A stretch of 64,000 nt of DNA. Origin: Streptomyces sp. NBC_00440 (GTDB lineage: Bacteria > Actinomycetota > Actinomycetes > Streptomycetales > Streptomycetaceae). This document shows, in pieces, positions 7,876 to 17,303 of this stretch; positions within the stretch are counted from its first letter, which is position 1, and each line of letters begins with the position of its first letter. The notes beneath the pieces were generated by a model. That model saw nothing but the letters and a program-made list of their open reading frames with translations, was not told the DNA's origin and ran no database searches. The translations under genes and the position numbers were made by a program. The stretch spans positions 6,131,001 to 6,195,000 of the forward strand of contig NZ_CP107921.1 of assembly GCF_036014215.1 (NCBI RefSeq), written 5' to 3'.

Positions 7876-10254
7876 ATGGACACCGAAGGTACGTACGACG
7901 CACGCGGCACCCGGGGGGCCGGTCCCGTGCCGCGCCCTGCCGGGCCGCCGGCCGTCCCGCCACCGCCCAGCTACGCACCTGCGACAGGACCGGTGCTCAC
8001 CGACTGGCTGGCGGCCCCGCGCCACCGGGAAGGGCCGGGCGTCTGGGCGTACGGCCATGTCGAGCGCCCCCCGGAGTCCCAGCACGTACCCGGCCGCACG
8101 CTGCTCAGCGGGGCGGTCATCTCGCTGCTCGCCTGCATCCTGGTCTGGTCGCTCTGGAACAACGGCTACATCCCCTACTGGCGCGTCCCGCTGGAACTGT
8201 TCACACCGGGGGACTGGTGGAGCCGCCAGCGGATGGGCGAACCGGCTCCGCAGGGCGCCGAGAACGCGCTGAGGGTCTACCGCTTTCTGATCGCGTGTGT
8301 GCTCCTCTACGGCTTCGGTCGGCTCGGGAACTGGCACGGGGCCTTCGAGCGCGCCGTCGAGGGTCGCGGCCCGCGTGCCCGTGCGACGGCCGCCGCCGCC
8401 CTCGCCCTCCTCGTCTGCATTCTCGTCTGGACGGACACTCTGCCCGGGCTCACCATGATCGTCTGGCTGCTCCCGCAGTCCTGGCTGGCCGGTGGCGGCG
8501 ACCGCTTCGCGGCGGCCGCCATGCAGTACACGCTGTACGGACTGATCACCCTGGCCGTCGTCTGGCCGTTCGCCCGGCTCGGCCGCTGGCGCACCCTGCT
8601 GCGCCCGGGACAGCTGCCGCAGCAGCGCACACCGCAGGAGCACGCGCCGGCGGACACCGGTCGGACAGCGGCCCAGGACCCCTCGGCCCCCGCGCTCGCC
8701 GACTGGCCCGAGCTGCGCGCCCAGGGGCTGACCGAACTCGCCGACCGGCTCTCCGACGAGGTGCGCTCCGGGCGGATGAACGACGTCGACTACACCCGGG
8801 TCCGGCGCGCCTGGCGCTCCGTCCAGGCGGACCCGGGCCGGCTCGGGTCCTTCACCGAAGCGGTGCGCCGGAGCGGCGCCGCCGCGTGCGTGCACCCCTC
8901 GGGCGCCCGCGACCTGCCGGTGCGCGCGGCGCGGCACGACCTGTTCGTGCGCCAGGTCAGGCTCGGCACGGTCGACCCCGGCGAGCGCAACCCGTACGCC
9001 AGGCGCGGCAGCGGTCTCGCGCTCGAACCGGAACTGCTCGGCACCTCGCTGCTGGCCGTCGGCCCGCCCGGCGCGGGCAAGACCTGCGACCTGGTGCGGC
9101 CCGTGGTGGAGTCCCTCGCCCTCCAGGCACTCGCGGGCCAGGCCGCCGTCATCGCGGTGGCGGCGGCGGGCACCCAGCTCGGTCCCGACGACGCGTACGA
9201 CGTCGTGGTCAAACCCGGCGACCCCTCGTCCGTCCATGACTTCGACCTCTACGGCGGTGCGACCGACCCCGACGAGGCCGCCGCCGTACTCGCCGAGGCG
9301 TTCACCGGCGACCTCCCCGAGGTCGACAGCCGGCGCGCGGCCACCGCGCTCGCCCAGCTGCTCGGCCCCTACCTGGCGGCCCACGGCCGCTTCCCGTCGG
9401 TGCCCGACCTGCGGGAACTCCTCGACGGGGTGCCGGCCGCGCTGGCCACCCTGCGCGAGGCGCTCGACGCGGGCGGCCACTTCGGCCTGCAGCGCGAACT
9501 CGACGCCCGCGCACGGCAGTCCGGGGCGCCGGGCGACCCGGGCCCGGCGCTCGCCGACCGTGTCGCCTCCCTCGACCGGCCGGCCTTCGCGGGGTTCTTC
9601 GACACCTCGGGTACGTCGAGGCCCTTCTCGCTGCGCTCGCTCGAACACCCCGTACGGGTCCGGATCGACCTCCCGGAACGGGCGCACGCGGAGGCGTCCC
9701 GGGTCCTCGCCCGGCTCGTCCTCGCCCAGTTCACCGCGAGCGCGGCGGCCCGCGCCGACCGCTCGCTCTTCGCCTGCCTCGTCCTCGACGACGCCACCCG
9801 CACCGTCACGGCGGACTCGGTCCGCTCCATCCAGCGGCTGCGCTCCGCGCACGCCGGAGCCGTCCTCGCCCTGCGCAGCCTGAGCGACGTCCCGGACGAC
9901 CTGCACACCGCGCTGCTCGGCGCGGTCGGCTGCCGGATGGCGTTCTCCGGGGTGACCACCTGGGAGGGCAGGTCCTTCGCCGAGGCCTGGGGCACCGAAT
10001 GGGTGGAGACCAGGGACGTCACTCAGCGCACGGTCTTCGCCGACCAGCCGCTGACCCGGGCGATCCACTCCTTCCGCAAACTCGTCACAGGAAAGGCGGT
10101 GACGACGGACGCGGTCACCGTACGGAGGGTCGAACGGGAGCGCTGGTCGGCCTCCGACCTGGCCCATTCGGTGCCCGCGGGCCACGCGGTGCTCTCGCTG
10201 AGGACGGTGCGCGGCGAGCACGCGCCGCCCCTTCTGGTGGATCTGCGGGGCTGA
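7876..10254 (+). CDS. Membrane-anchored VirD4/TraG-like ATPase
   Basis: A 792-residue membrane ATPase. A Pro-rich N-terminus (residues 15-40) is followed by about four hydrophobic segments (near 76-94, 135-150, 170-186 and 215-232) and a large cytoplasmic domain. The Walker A motif GPPGAGKT is at 396-403, after the strand LLAVG, and a Walker B-like strand LFACLVLDD ends at Asp638/Asp639. This layout matches the coupling-protein/TraG-FtsK-like class that pumps DNA or protein. No other conjugation or secretion genes are nearby. It lies between gabT and the PucR-type regulator, with nothing in its sequence to link it to GABA metabolism. The ATG at 7876 follows a G-rich ribosome binding site. Confidence 0.75.
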   Translation: MDTEGTYDARGTRGAGPVPRPAGPPAVPPPPSYAPATGPVLTDWLAAPRHREGPGVWAYGHVERPPESQHVPGRTLLSGAVISLLACILVWSLWNNGYIPYWRVPLELFTPGDWWSRQRMGEPAPQGAENALRVYRFLIACVLLYGFGRLGNWHGAFERAVEGRGPRARATAAAALALLVCILVWTDTLPGLTMIVWLLPQSWLAGGGDRFAAAAMQYTLYGLITLAVVWPFARLGRWRTLLRPGQLPQQRTPQEHAPADTGRTAAQDPSAPALADWPELRAQGLTELADRLSDEVRSGRMNDVDYTRVRRAWRSVQADPGRLGSFTEAVRRSGAAACVHPSGARDLPVRAARHDLFVRQVRLGTVDPGERNPYARRGSGLALEPELLGTSLLAVGPPGAGKTCDLVRPVVESLALQALAGQAAVIAVAAAGTQLGPDDAYDVVVKPGDPSSVHDFDLYGGATDPDEAAAVLAEAFTGDLPEVDSRRAATALAQLLGPYLAAHGRFPSVPDLRELLDGVPAALATLREALDAGGHFGLQRELDARARQSGAPGDPGPALADRVASLDRPAFAGFFDTSGTSRPFSLRSLEHPVRVRIDLPERAHAEASRVLARLVLAQFTASAAARADRSLFACLVLDDATRTVTADSVRSIQRLRSAHAGAVLALRSLSDVPDDLHTALLGAVGCRMAFSGVTTWEGRSFAEAWGTEWVETRDVTQRTVFADQPLTRAIHSFRKLVTGKAVTTDAVTVRRVERERWSASDLAHSVPAGHAVLSLRTVRGEHAPPLLVDLRG

Positions 10255-10357
10255 TCCGGCGCGGGGACCCGTACGCCCTGGCAGAATTGGTGTAGCCGTT
10301 CATACGGGGCGGCGTAGTTCTCACTCATTCTTCAGCCGAAGGTCCTACGGTCCCCCC

Positions 10358-11944
10358 ATGCCGCCCACCCTTGCCTCGCTCGTCCACCACTCCACGCTCA
10401 AGCTCACCGTGCGTGCGGGGGAGGGCCATCTGGAGACGCCGGTGCGCTGGGCCCACGTCAGCGAATTGGCCGACCCCGTCCCGTACATGGAGGGCGGCGA
10501 GCTCCTCCTCATCACCGCGATGACGCTGGACACCGGGGACCAGGAGGCGATGCGGCGGTACGTGCGGCGGCTCGCCAAGGCCGGAGTCGTCGGGCTCGGG
10601 TTCGCCGTCGGCGTCCACTACGAGGACATCCCGCCCATGCTGGTCGCCGCTGCCGAGGAGGAGGGCCTGCCGCTCCTGGAGGTGCCCCGGCGCACGCCGT
10701 TCCTGGCCATCAGCAAGGCGGTGTCGGCCGCCATCGCCGCCGACCAGTACCGCTCGGTCACCGCGGGTTTCGAGGCCCAGCGCGAGCTGACCCGGGCCGC
10801 GCTGAGCGGCGACGGCCCCGGTGACCTGCTGGTGCGGCTCGCGTCGCACGTCAACGGCTGGGCCGCCCTGTACGACGCGGCCGGCACCGTCGTGGCCGTC
10901 GCCCCCGAGTGGGCCGCCCGCCGCGCCGCACGGCTCACATCGGACGTCGCCAGGCTCGGCGAGCGCCCGGCGCCCGCGAGCGCCGTCGTCGGCGGTTCCG
11001 ACGACCGCGTGGAACTCCAGTCCCTCGGCACCGGCCGCCGCCCGCACGGCGCGCTGGCCGTCGGCACGGGCGCCCCGCTGGGCACCGCCGAGCGGTACGC
11101 GGTGCACTCGGCCATCGCCCTGCTCACCCTGACCACCGAACGCTCCCGGTCCCTGCGGGCGGCCGAGGACCGGCTGGGCGCGGCCGTGCTGCGGATGCTG
11201 CTCGCGGGGGAGCCCGACCACGCGCGCACGGTCGCGGGGGACCTCTACAACGGTCTGCTCGACGCCCCGTACCGGCTGCTCATCGCCGAGGGCACGTCCG
11301 GCGCGCTCCAGGAACTGGCCGAGTCGCTGGAGGCCGGTGCCTCCCGCGCGGGCGAGATGGTGCTCGTCGTGCCCGAGGGTGAGCGTCTCGTCGTGCTCGC
11401 CACCGACGGCGGGGCCGCGGTCACGGCCTGCACGGCCTACGCCCAGCGGATCGAAGCCGGCCAGGCCCAGGCGGAGGCCCTGCACCCCGCGGGCGCCGCG
11501 GGCTCCGCGGCCGACGACGACCAGGTCGTCATCGGGCAGTCCGCCCCGGCCGGCACGATCGCCGCCGCCTCCGCGTACCGCCAGGCCGAACAGGCGCTCT
11601 CGGTCGCCCGCCGGCGTGGCCGGGTCCTGGTCGAACACGAGGAACTGGCCACCGGATCCGTGGTGCCGCTGCTCGCCGACGACGCGGTACGGGCCTTCGC
11701 CGACGGGATGCTGCGCCCGCTGCACGAGCACGACGCGACCGGCCGCGGCGACCTCGTGGCGTCCCTGCGCGCCTGGCTCGCGCACCACGGCCAGTGGGAC
11801 GCGGCCGCCGCGGACCTGGGGGTGCACCGGCACACGCTGCGGTACCGGATGCGGCGGGTGGAGGAGATCCTGGGGCGGTCGCTGGACGATCCGGACGTAC
11901 GGATGGAGCTCTGGCTGGCGCTGAAGGCCACGAGCATGCCCTGA
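10358..11944 (+). CDS. PucR-family transcriptional regulator
   Basis: A 528-residue regulator with the PucR layout. The N-terminal PucR sensor domain covers about residues 1-120 (RWAHVSELADPVPYMEGGELLL is split around residue 30), a middle CdaR GGDEF-like region follows, and a C-terminal helix-turn-helix lies around residues 470-520, with DLGVHRHTLRYRMRRVEEILG as its core. Such proteins control purine, polyamine or GABA catabolism in actinomycetes. The position between gabT and the aldehyde dehydrogenase makes those genes the likely targets. There is no good ribosome binding site at the right spacing. TACGGT seven bases before the ATG suggests a leaderless transcript. Confidence 0.85.
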   Translation: MPPTLASLVHHSTLKLTVRAGEGHLETPVRWAHVSELADPVPYMEGGELLLITAMTLDTGDQEAMRRYVRRLAKAGVVGLGFAVGVHYEDIPPMLVAAAEEEGLPLLEVPRRTPFLAISKAVSAAIAADQYRSVTAGFEAQRELTRAALSGDGPGDLLVRLASHVNGWAALYDAAGTVVAVAPEWAARRAARLTSDVARLGERPAPASAVVGGSDDRVELQSLGTGRRPHGALAVGTGAPLGTAERYAVHSAIALLTLTTERSRSLRAAEDRLGAAVLRMLLAGEPDHARTVAGDLYNGLLDAPYRLLIAEGTSGALQELAESLEAGASRAGEMVLVVPEGERLVVLATDGGAAVTACTAYAQRIEAGQAQAEALHPAGAAGSAADDDQVVIGQSAPAGTIAAASAYRQAEQALSVARRRGRVLVEHEELATGSVVPLLADDAVRAFADGMLRPLHEHDATGRGDLVASLRAWLAHHGQWDAAAADLGVHRHTLRYRMRRVEEILGRSLDDPDVRMELWLALKATSMP

Positions 11945-11996
11945 GACGGGCGGCCGGGCGGCGCACGGGCTTGCCGGACGGGCGGCTGGACCGGCG

Positions 11997-12078
11997 CCCG
12001 GAGCGCGCGCTGTTTGCGGTACGGGGGCGGCTCCCGGAGCGCGCCCTGTCGTGCGCCGGGGCGCCGCCCGGAACGCGC
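11997..12078 (+). repeat. Three imperfect copies of a GC-rich unit before the dehydrogenase gene
   Basis: CCCGGAGCGCGC at 11997 and 12033 and CCCGGAACGCGC at 12067 recur at 36- and 34-base steps. They lie in the 257-base gap between the PucR-type regulator and the dehydrogenase. No gene is visible in this gap. Confidence 0.5.
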
Positions 12079-12201
12079 CGCTCAGCGTCAGACATTCCGG
12101 CACACCGGAGGCCGGCACTACTCCACGCCGGACAAACACAGCGCCGCCCCCGCACCCCTACCGTGGGGACACCAACCAACACCACGGAAGGGCCGGAACA
12201 C

Positions 12202-13647
12202 ATGACCTCCACCCACGCCTTCTGGCTCGCCGGCCGCCAGGCCACCGGCGATGACACCTTCGATGTCACCTCCCCCTGGGACGGCCGGCACGTCGGTACG
12301 GTCGCCGTCCCGACCGACGCCCAGGTCGAGGAGGCCGTCGCCGCCGCGCACGCCGTCCGGGACGAGTTCGCCGCGACGCCCGCCCACGTCCGCGCCGCCG
12401 CCCTGGACCACGTCTCCCGCCGTCTGGTCGAGCGCACGGAGGAGATCGCGCAGCTGATCACCGCCGAGAACGGCAAGCCCATCAAGTGGGCCCGCGGCGA
12501 AGTCGGCCGCGCCGTATCGGTGTTCCGGTTCGCCGCCGAGGAGGCCCGCCGCTACAACGGCGGCGAGGCGCAGCGCCTCGACACCGACGCGGGCGGCGCC
12601 GGCCGCCTCGCGCTGACGCGCCGCTTCCCGCGCGGCGCGGTCCTGGGTGTCGCGCCGTTCAACTTCCCGCTGAACCTCTGCGCCCACAAGATCGCCCCCG
12701 CCATCGCGGTCGGCGCGCCGATCATCCTCAAGCCCGCCCCGGCGACCCCGCTCTCGGGTCTCATCCTCGGCGAGCTGCTGGCCGAGACCGAGCTGCCCGC
12801 GGGCTCCTGGTCGGTCCTGCCGGTCGCCAACGACAAGATGCCCGCCCTCGTCCAGGACGAGCGGCTCCCGGTCATCTCCTTCACCGGCTCCGACAAGGTC
12901 GGCTTCGCGATCATGGACTCGGTCCCGCGCAAGCACATCACCCTGGAGCTCGGCGGGAACGGCGCTGCCGTGGTCCTCGCCGACTACGCGTCCGAGAAGG
13001 ACCTCGACTGGGCCGCCGCGCGCATCGCGACCTTCTCGAACTACCAGGGCGGCCAGTCCTGCATCTCGGTCCAGCGTGTGATCGCCGACGCCTCGGTGTA
13101 CGACCGGCTCGTCCCGAAGATCGTCGACGCCGTCGCCCAGCAGGCCACCGGCGACCCCGCCGACGCGGCCACCGACGTCGGCCCGCTGGTCAGCGAGGAC
13201 GCGGCCAGGCGGGTCGAGTCCTGGGTCGACGAGGCGGTACAGGCGGGCGCCAAGCTGCTCGCGGGCGGCTCCAGGGACGGCGCCAGCTATGCGCCGACCG
13301 TGCTCGCCGACGTCCCCGCGGACACCACGGTCGCCTGCGAGGAGATCTTCGGCCCGGTCCTGACGCTCACCAGGGTCGAGGGCGAGGCGGAGGCGTTCGC
13401 CGCCGTCAACGACTCGAAGTACGGCCTGCAGGCGGGCGTGTTCACGCACGACGTGCAGACGGCGTTCCGCGCCCACAGCGCTCTGGAGGTCGGCGGTGTG
13501 ATCGTCGGTGACGTGCCCTCGTACCGCGCGGACCAGATGCCGTACGGCGGCGCCAAGCAGTCCGGCGTCGGCCGTGAGGGCGTGCGCTTCGCGATGGAGG
13601 ACTACACCTACGAGCGGGTCATGGTCTTCACGGGCCTCGCCCTCTGA
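12202..13647 (+). CDS. NAD(P)-dependent aldehyde dehydrogenase, succinate-semialdehyde type
   Basis: A 481-residue aldehyde dehydrogenase. The active-site cysteine is Cys287 in QGGQSCISVQR and the general base is Glu249 in LELGGNG; the oxyanion motif APFNFPLNL is at 151-159 and FTGS at 227-230. All catalytic residues are present. The family oxidises aldehydes to acids with NAD(P)+. Succinate semialdehyde, the product of the nearby gabT, is the obvious candidate substrate, but the sequence alone does not prove it; aminobutyraldehyde is the main alternative. GGAAGGG precedes the ATG at 12202. The final codons and stop are exactly duplicated downstream (13630-13665), and a hairpin terminator follows. 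Confidence 0.85.
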   Translation: MTSTHAFWLAGRQATGDDTFDVTSPWDGRHVGTVAVPTDAQVEEAVAAAHAVRDEFAATPAHVRAAALDHVSRRLVERTEEIAQLITAENGKPIKWARGEVGRAVSVFRFAAEEARRYNGGEAQRLDTDAGGAGRLALTRRFPRGAVLGVAPFNFPLNLCAHKIAPAIAVGAPIILKPAPATPLSGLILGELLAETELPAGSWSVLPVANDKMPALVQDERLPVISFTGSDKVGFAIMDSVPRKHITLELGGNGAAVVLADYASEKDLDWAAARIATFSNYQGGQSCISVQRVIADASVYDRLVPKIVDAVAQQATGDPADAATDVGPLVSEDAARRVESWVDEAVQAGAKLLAGGSRDGASYAPTVLADVPADTTVACEEIFGPVLTLTRVEGEAEAFAAVNDSKYGLQAGVFTHDVQTAFRAHSALEVGGVIVGDVPSYRADQMPYGGAKQSGVGREGVRFAMEDYTYERVMVFTGLAL

Positions 13648-13665
13648 ACGGGCCTCGCCCTCTGA
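13630..13665 (+). repeat. Exact 18-bp tandem duplication spanning the stop codon
   Basis: ACGGGCCTCGCCCTCTGA at 13630-13647 is repeated without change at 13648-13665. The unit contains the last five codons and the stop of the dehydrogenase gene, so there are two in-frame stop codons. Confidence 0.95.
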
Positions 13666-13753
13666 ACCGGGCGGACTGATCCGGATCGGCCCACGGAGCT
13701 GATCCGGACCGGCGGAACCGATCCGACCCGATCGGACGCACTCGCCCCCGGCC

Positions 13754-13783
13754 GGCCACCCCTCACGCACGCGAGGGGTGGCC
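13754..13783 (+). terminator. Hairpin terminator after the aldehyde dehydrogenase
   Basis: GGCCACCCCTC (13754-13764) pairs perfectly with GAGGGGTGGCC (13773-13783) around an 8-base loop. There is no U-tract, as is common in streptomycetes. Confidence 0.75.
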
Positions 13784-13885
13784 GTGGTGCGGGTAATGGG
13801 GTACACACGGAGAGTAGCGACGACTAGCACCGCCTCGTTGCGGGCAGGTGTGTCCACCCGACATCCGCGGTGAGGAGTACCCCTC

Positions 13886-15823
13886 ATGACCGCACCACTC
13901 GACAAGCCCAGGGTCACCGAGCGCGAGGCGCGCCAGGTCGCCGAGGCCGCCCGTGAACAGGACTGGCGGAAACCGAGCTTCGCCAAGGAGCTGTTCCTCG
14001 GCCGCTTCCGGCTCGATCTGATCCATCCGCATCCCCTGCCCGACGCCGAGGACGCCCGGCGCGGCGAGGCCTTCCTCGCGAAGCTGCGCGCCTTCTGCGA
14101 GACCGGGATCGACGGCGCGCTGATCGAGCGCGAGGCCCGGATCCCCGACGAGACGGTCAACGGGCTCAAGGAACTCGGCGCGCTCGGCATGAAGATCGAC
14201 ACCAGGTACGGCGGCCTCGGCCTCACCCAGGTGTACTACAACAGGGCGCTCTCGCTTGTCGGTTCGGCCAGCCCGGCCGTCGGCGCGCTGCTCTCGGCCC
14301 ACCAGTCGATCGGGGTCCCGCAGCCGCTGAAGCAGTTCGGCACCCAGGAGCAGAAGGACACCTTCCTGCCCCGGCTGGCCCGCACCGACATCTCGGCCTT
14401 CCTGCTCACCGAGCCGGACGTCGGCTCCGACCCTGCCCGGCTGGCCACATCGGCGGTCCGGGAGGGTGACTCGTACGTCCTCGACGGCGTGAAGCTCTGG
14501 ACGACCAACGGCGTCGTCGCGGACCTGCTCGTCGTGATGGCGCGGGTGCCCAGGACGGCGGAGAGCAAGGGCGGCATCACCGCCTTCATCGTCGAGGCCG
14601 ACTCGCCGGGCATCACCGTCGAGAACCGCAACGCCTTCATGGGGCTGCGCGGCCTGGAGAACGGCGTCACCCGCTTCCACCAGGTCCGCGTCCCGGCGGC
14701 GAATCGGATCGGACCCGAGGGCGCCGGCCTCAAGATCGCCCTCACCACCCTCAACACCGGTCGGCTCTCGCTGCCCGCGATGTGTGTCGGCGCCGGCAAG
14801 TGGTGTCTGAAAATCGCCCGCGAGTGGTCGTGCGAGCGGGAGCAGTGGGGCAGGCCCGTCGGCCGTCACGAAGCCGTCGGCGCCAAGATCTCCTTCATCG
14901 CCGCGACCACCTTCGCGCTCGAAGCGGTCGTGGACCTCTCTTCCCAGATGGCCGACGAGGACCGCAACGACATCCGGATCGAGGCGGCGCTCGCCAAGCT
15001 GTACGGGTCCGAGATGGGCTGGCTGATCGCCGACGAACTCGTCCAGATCCGCGGCGGCCGCGGCTTCGAGACGGCCGACTCCCTGGCGGCCCGCGGCGAA
15101 CGGCCGGTGCCCGCCGAGCAGATGCTCAGGGACATGCGCATCAACCGGATCTTCGAGGGCTCGACGGAGATCATGCACCTGCTGATCGCCCGGGAGGCCG
15201 TCGACGCCCATCTCTCCGTCGCCGGTGGTCTGATCGACCCCGACACCACCCTGCAGGACAAGGCGAAGGCGGGGGCGCAGGCCACCGCGTTCTACGCCCG
15301 CTGGCTGCCGAAGCTCGTCGCCGGCCCCGGACAACTGCCCGGCAGCTACGCGGCGTTCCATCCGTACGGGCACCCTGACCTCTCCGCCCAGCTGCGGTAC
15401 GTCGAGCGCTCCGCCCGGAAGCTGGCCCGCTCGACCTTCTACGCCATGTCGCGCTGGCAGGGGAAGATGGAGACGAAGCAGGGATTCCTGGGCCGCATCG
15501 TCGACATCGGCGCCGAGCTCTTCGCGATGAGCGCCGCGTGCGTACGCGCCGAACTGCTGCGCTCGTCGGACGACCACGGCCGGGAGGCGTACCAACTGGC
15601 CGACGCCTTCTGTCAGCAGGCCCGTATCCGCGTCGACGAGCTCTTCGGCCGGCTCTGGGCGAACACCGACGAACTGGACCGCAAGGTCGTGTCCGGTGTC
15701 CTCTCCGGGACGTACACCTGGCTGGAACAGGGCATCGTCGACGCCTCGGGCGAAGGGCCCTGGATCGCCGACGCGGCCCCGGGACCCTCCACCGCGGACA
15801 ACGTCCACCGCCGCATCCGCTGA
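13886..15823 (+). CDS. Acyl-CoA dehydrogenase family protein
   Basis: A 645-residue flavoenzyme, longer than the usual 380-residue acyl-CoA dehydrogenases and similar in size to the VLCAD-like class with an extra C-terminal helical domain. The FAD/substrate signature LLTEPDVGSDPA is at 174-185, and the catalytic base is probably Glu424 in RIFEGSTEIM. It would oxidise acyl-CoA to enoyl-CoA in beta-oxidation or a related pathway; chain-length preference cannot be read. GAGGAG lies nine bases before the ATG at 13886. It is followed by a strong hairpin at 15857-15889 and appears monocistronic. No electron-transfer flavoprotein genes are adjacent. Confidence 0.85.
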   Translation: MTAPLDKPRVTEREARQVAEAAREQDWRKPSFAKELFLGRFRLDLIHPHPLPDAEDARRGEAFLAKLRAFCETGIDGALIEREARIPDETVNGLKELGALGMKIDTRYGGLGLTQVYYNRALSLVGSASPAVGALLSAHQSIGVPQPLKQFGTQEQKDTFLPRLARTDISAFLLTEPDVGSDPARLATSAVREGDSYVLDGVKLWTTNGVVADLLVVMARVPRTAESKGGITAFIVEADSPGITVENRNAFMGLRGLENGVTRFHQVRVPAANRIGPEGAGLKIALTTLNTGRLSLPAMCVGAGKWCLKIAREWSCEREQWGRPVGRHEAVGAKISFIAATTFALEAVVDLSSQMADEDRNDIRIEAALAKLYGSEMGWLIADELVQIRGGRGFETADSLAARGERPVPAEQMLRDMRINRIFEGSTEIMHLLIAREAVDAHLSVAGGLIDPDTTLQDKAKAGAQATAFYARWLPKLVAGPGQLPGSYAAFHPYGHPDLSAQLRYVERSARKLARSTFYAMSRWQGKMETKQGFLGRIVDIGAELFAMSAACVRAELLRSSDDHGREAYQLADAFCQQARIRVDELFGRLWANTDELDRKVVSGVLSGTYTWLEQGIVDASGEGPWIADAAPGPSTADNVHRRIR

Positions 15824-15856
15824 ACCGGGCGGCACACCGCGCCCGTGAGGGGCGCC

Positions 15857-15889
15857 GGGGCGGTCCACGGCCGGATCGTGGACCGCCCC
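15857..15889 (+). terminator. Hairpin terminator after the acyl-CoA dehydrogenase
   Basis: GGGGCGGTCCACG (15857-15869) and CGTGGACCGCCCC (15877-15889) form a perfect 13-bp stem with a 7-base loop. Confidence 0.8.
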
Positions 15890-15925
15890 CACCCCGGTCA
15901 CGTGCGCACGGCAGAATGTCCGCAC

Positions 15926-17188
15926 GTGACCGTGACCCAGATCCCCGGCTCCAAGTCCGTGACCGCCCGCGCCCTGTTCCTGGCCGCCGCGGCCGACGGC
16001 ACCACCACGCTCCTGCGCCCCCTCGTCTCCGACGACACCGAGGGGTTCGCCGAGGGCCTGACCCGGCTCGGATACGCGGTGGAGCGCGGTCCGGACGCCT
16101 GGCGCGTCGAGGGCCGCCCGGCCGGGCCCGGAGCCGCCGACGCCGATGTCTACTGCCGGGACGGCGCCACCACGGCCCGCTTCCTGCCCGCCCTCGCCGC
16201 CGCCGGCCGGGGGCACATATCCGGCCCTTCGGGCGCAGGGGGAGGCACGTACCGCTTCGACGCGTCGGAACAGATGCGCCGCCGCCCGCTCGCCCCGCTC
16301 ACCCGCGCACTCCAGGAGCTGGGCGTCGACCTCCGCCACGACGGGGCGGAGGGCCACCACCCGCTGCGGATCGTGGCCCGCGGCATCGAAGGCGGCGAAC
16401 TGACCCTGGACGCGGGCCAGTCGTCGCAGTACCTCACCGCGCTGCTGATGCTCGGCCCGCTCACCCGGACGGGGCTGCGCATCACCGTCACGGACCTCGT
16501 CTCCGCCCCGTACATCGACATCACGCTCGCGATGATGCGTGACTTCGGCGTCACGGTGGCCCGGGAGGGAAACGTGTTCACGGTGCCGGCCGGCGGCTAC
16601 CGCGCCACCGAGTACGCCATCGAGCCCGACGCCTCCACAGCCAGCTATTTCTTCGCCGCGGCCGCCGTCACCGGACACACGGTGACCGTGCCCGGCCTCG
16701 GCGCGGGCGCGCTCCAGGGCGATCTGCGCTTCGTCGAGGTGCTCGGCCGGATGGGCGCCGACGTCCGTACGACCGCGAGCGGCACCACGGTCACCGGGCC
16801 CGGCACGCTCGGCGGGCTCACCGTGAACATGCGTGACATCTCCGACACCATGCCGACCCTGGCCGCGATCGCCCCCTACGCGTCCGGGCCGGTCCGGATC
16901 GAGGACGTCGGCAACACCCGGGTGAAGGAGTGCGACCGGCTGGAGGCGTGCGCGGAGAACCTCCGCGCGCTCGGCATCGAGGCCGCCACCGGACCCGACT
17001 GGATCGAGATCCGGCCGGGCACGCCGCGGCCCGCCCGGATCCGTACGCACGGCGACCACCGCATCGTGATGTCGTTCGCGGTCACCGGCCTGCGCACGCC
17101 CGGCATCACCTTCGACGACCCCGGCTGTGTACGGAAGACCTTCCCCGGCTTCCACGAGGCCTTCGCGGAGCTGCGGCGCTCCTGGTGA
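15926..17188 (+). CDS. aroA: 3-phosphoshikimate 1-carboxyvinyltransferase (EPSP synthase family), divergent
   Basis: A 420-residue EPSP synthase family protein, the enzyme that joins PEP to shikimate-3-phosphate in aromatic biosynthesis. Family landmarks are the N-terminal PGSKSVTARALFLAAA, the SSQYLTALLML segment, EPDASTASYFF, and the final KTFPGFHEAF. The usual GNAGTxMR loop is replaced by CRDGATTAR, with Ala where the common enzyme has the glyphosate-contacting Gly96. I chose the GTG at 15926; CAGAAT eight bases upstream looks like a -10 box, so the message may be leaderless. Streptomycetes normally carry a more typical aroA elsewhere, so this may be a paralogue. An enzyme of another enolpyruvyl-transfer step cannot be excluded. 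Confidence 0.8.
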   Translation: MTVTQIPGSKSVTARALFLAAAADGTTTLLRPLVSDDTEGFAEGLTRLGYAVERGPDAWRVEGRPAGPGAADADVYCRDGATTARFLPALAAAGRGHISGPSGAGGGTYRFDASEQMRRRPLAPLTRALQELGVDLRHDGAEGHHPLRIVARGIEGGELTLDAGQSSQYLTALLMLGPLTRTGLRITVTDLVSAPYIDITLAMMRDFGVTVAREGNVFTVPAGGYRATEYAIEPDASTASYFFAAAAVTGHTVTVPGLGAGALQGDLRFVEVLGRMGADVRTTASGTTVTGPGTLGGLTVNMRDISDTMPTLAAIAPYASGPVRIEDVGNTRVKECDRLEACAENLRALGIEAATGPDWIEIRPGTPRPARIRTHGDHRIVMSFAVTGLRTPGITFDDPGCVRKTFPGFHEAFAELRRSW

Positions 17189-17303
17189 AGCGCCCGCGCC
17201 GCGGCGGAGGGGTACCGACGGCCCGACCGCCCGGACAACTCCCGCGCGCCGGAACCGGGGCTCACTGTCCTGACGCCCGCCTTATGCGGCAACAATGGGG
17301 GGC

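Noticed and set aside
13763..17155. Very long open frame on the minus strand opposite the acyl-CoA dehydrogenase and aroA genes
   Set aside because: It runs antisense to two well-supported genes, has no recognisable domain, and is biased in composition as expected for an antisense shadow in high-GC DNA.
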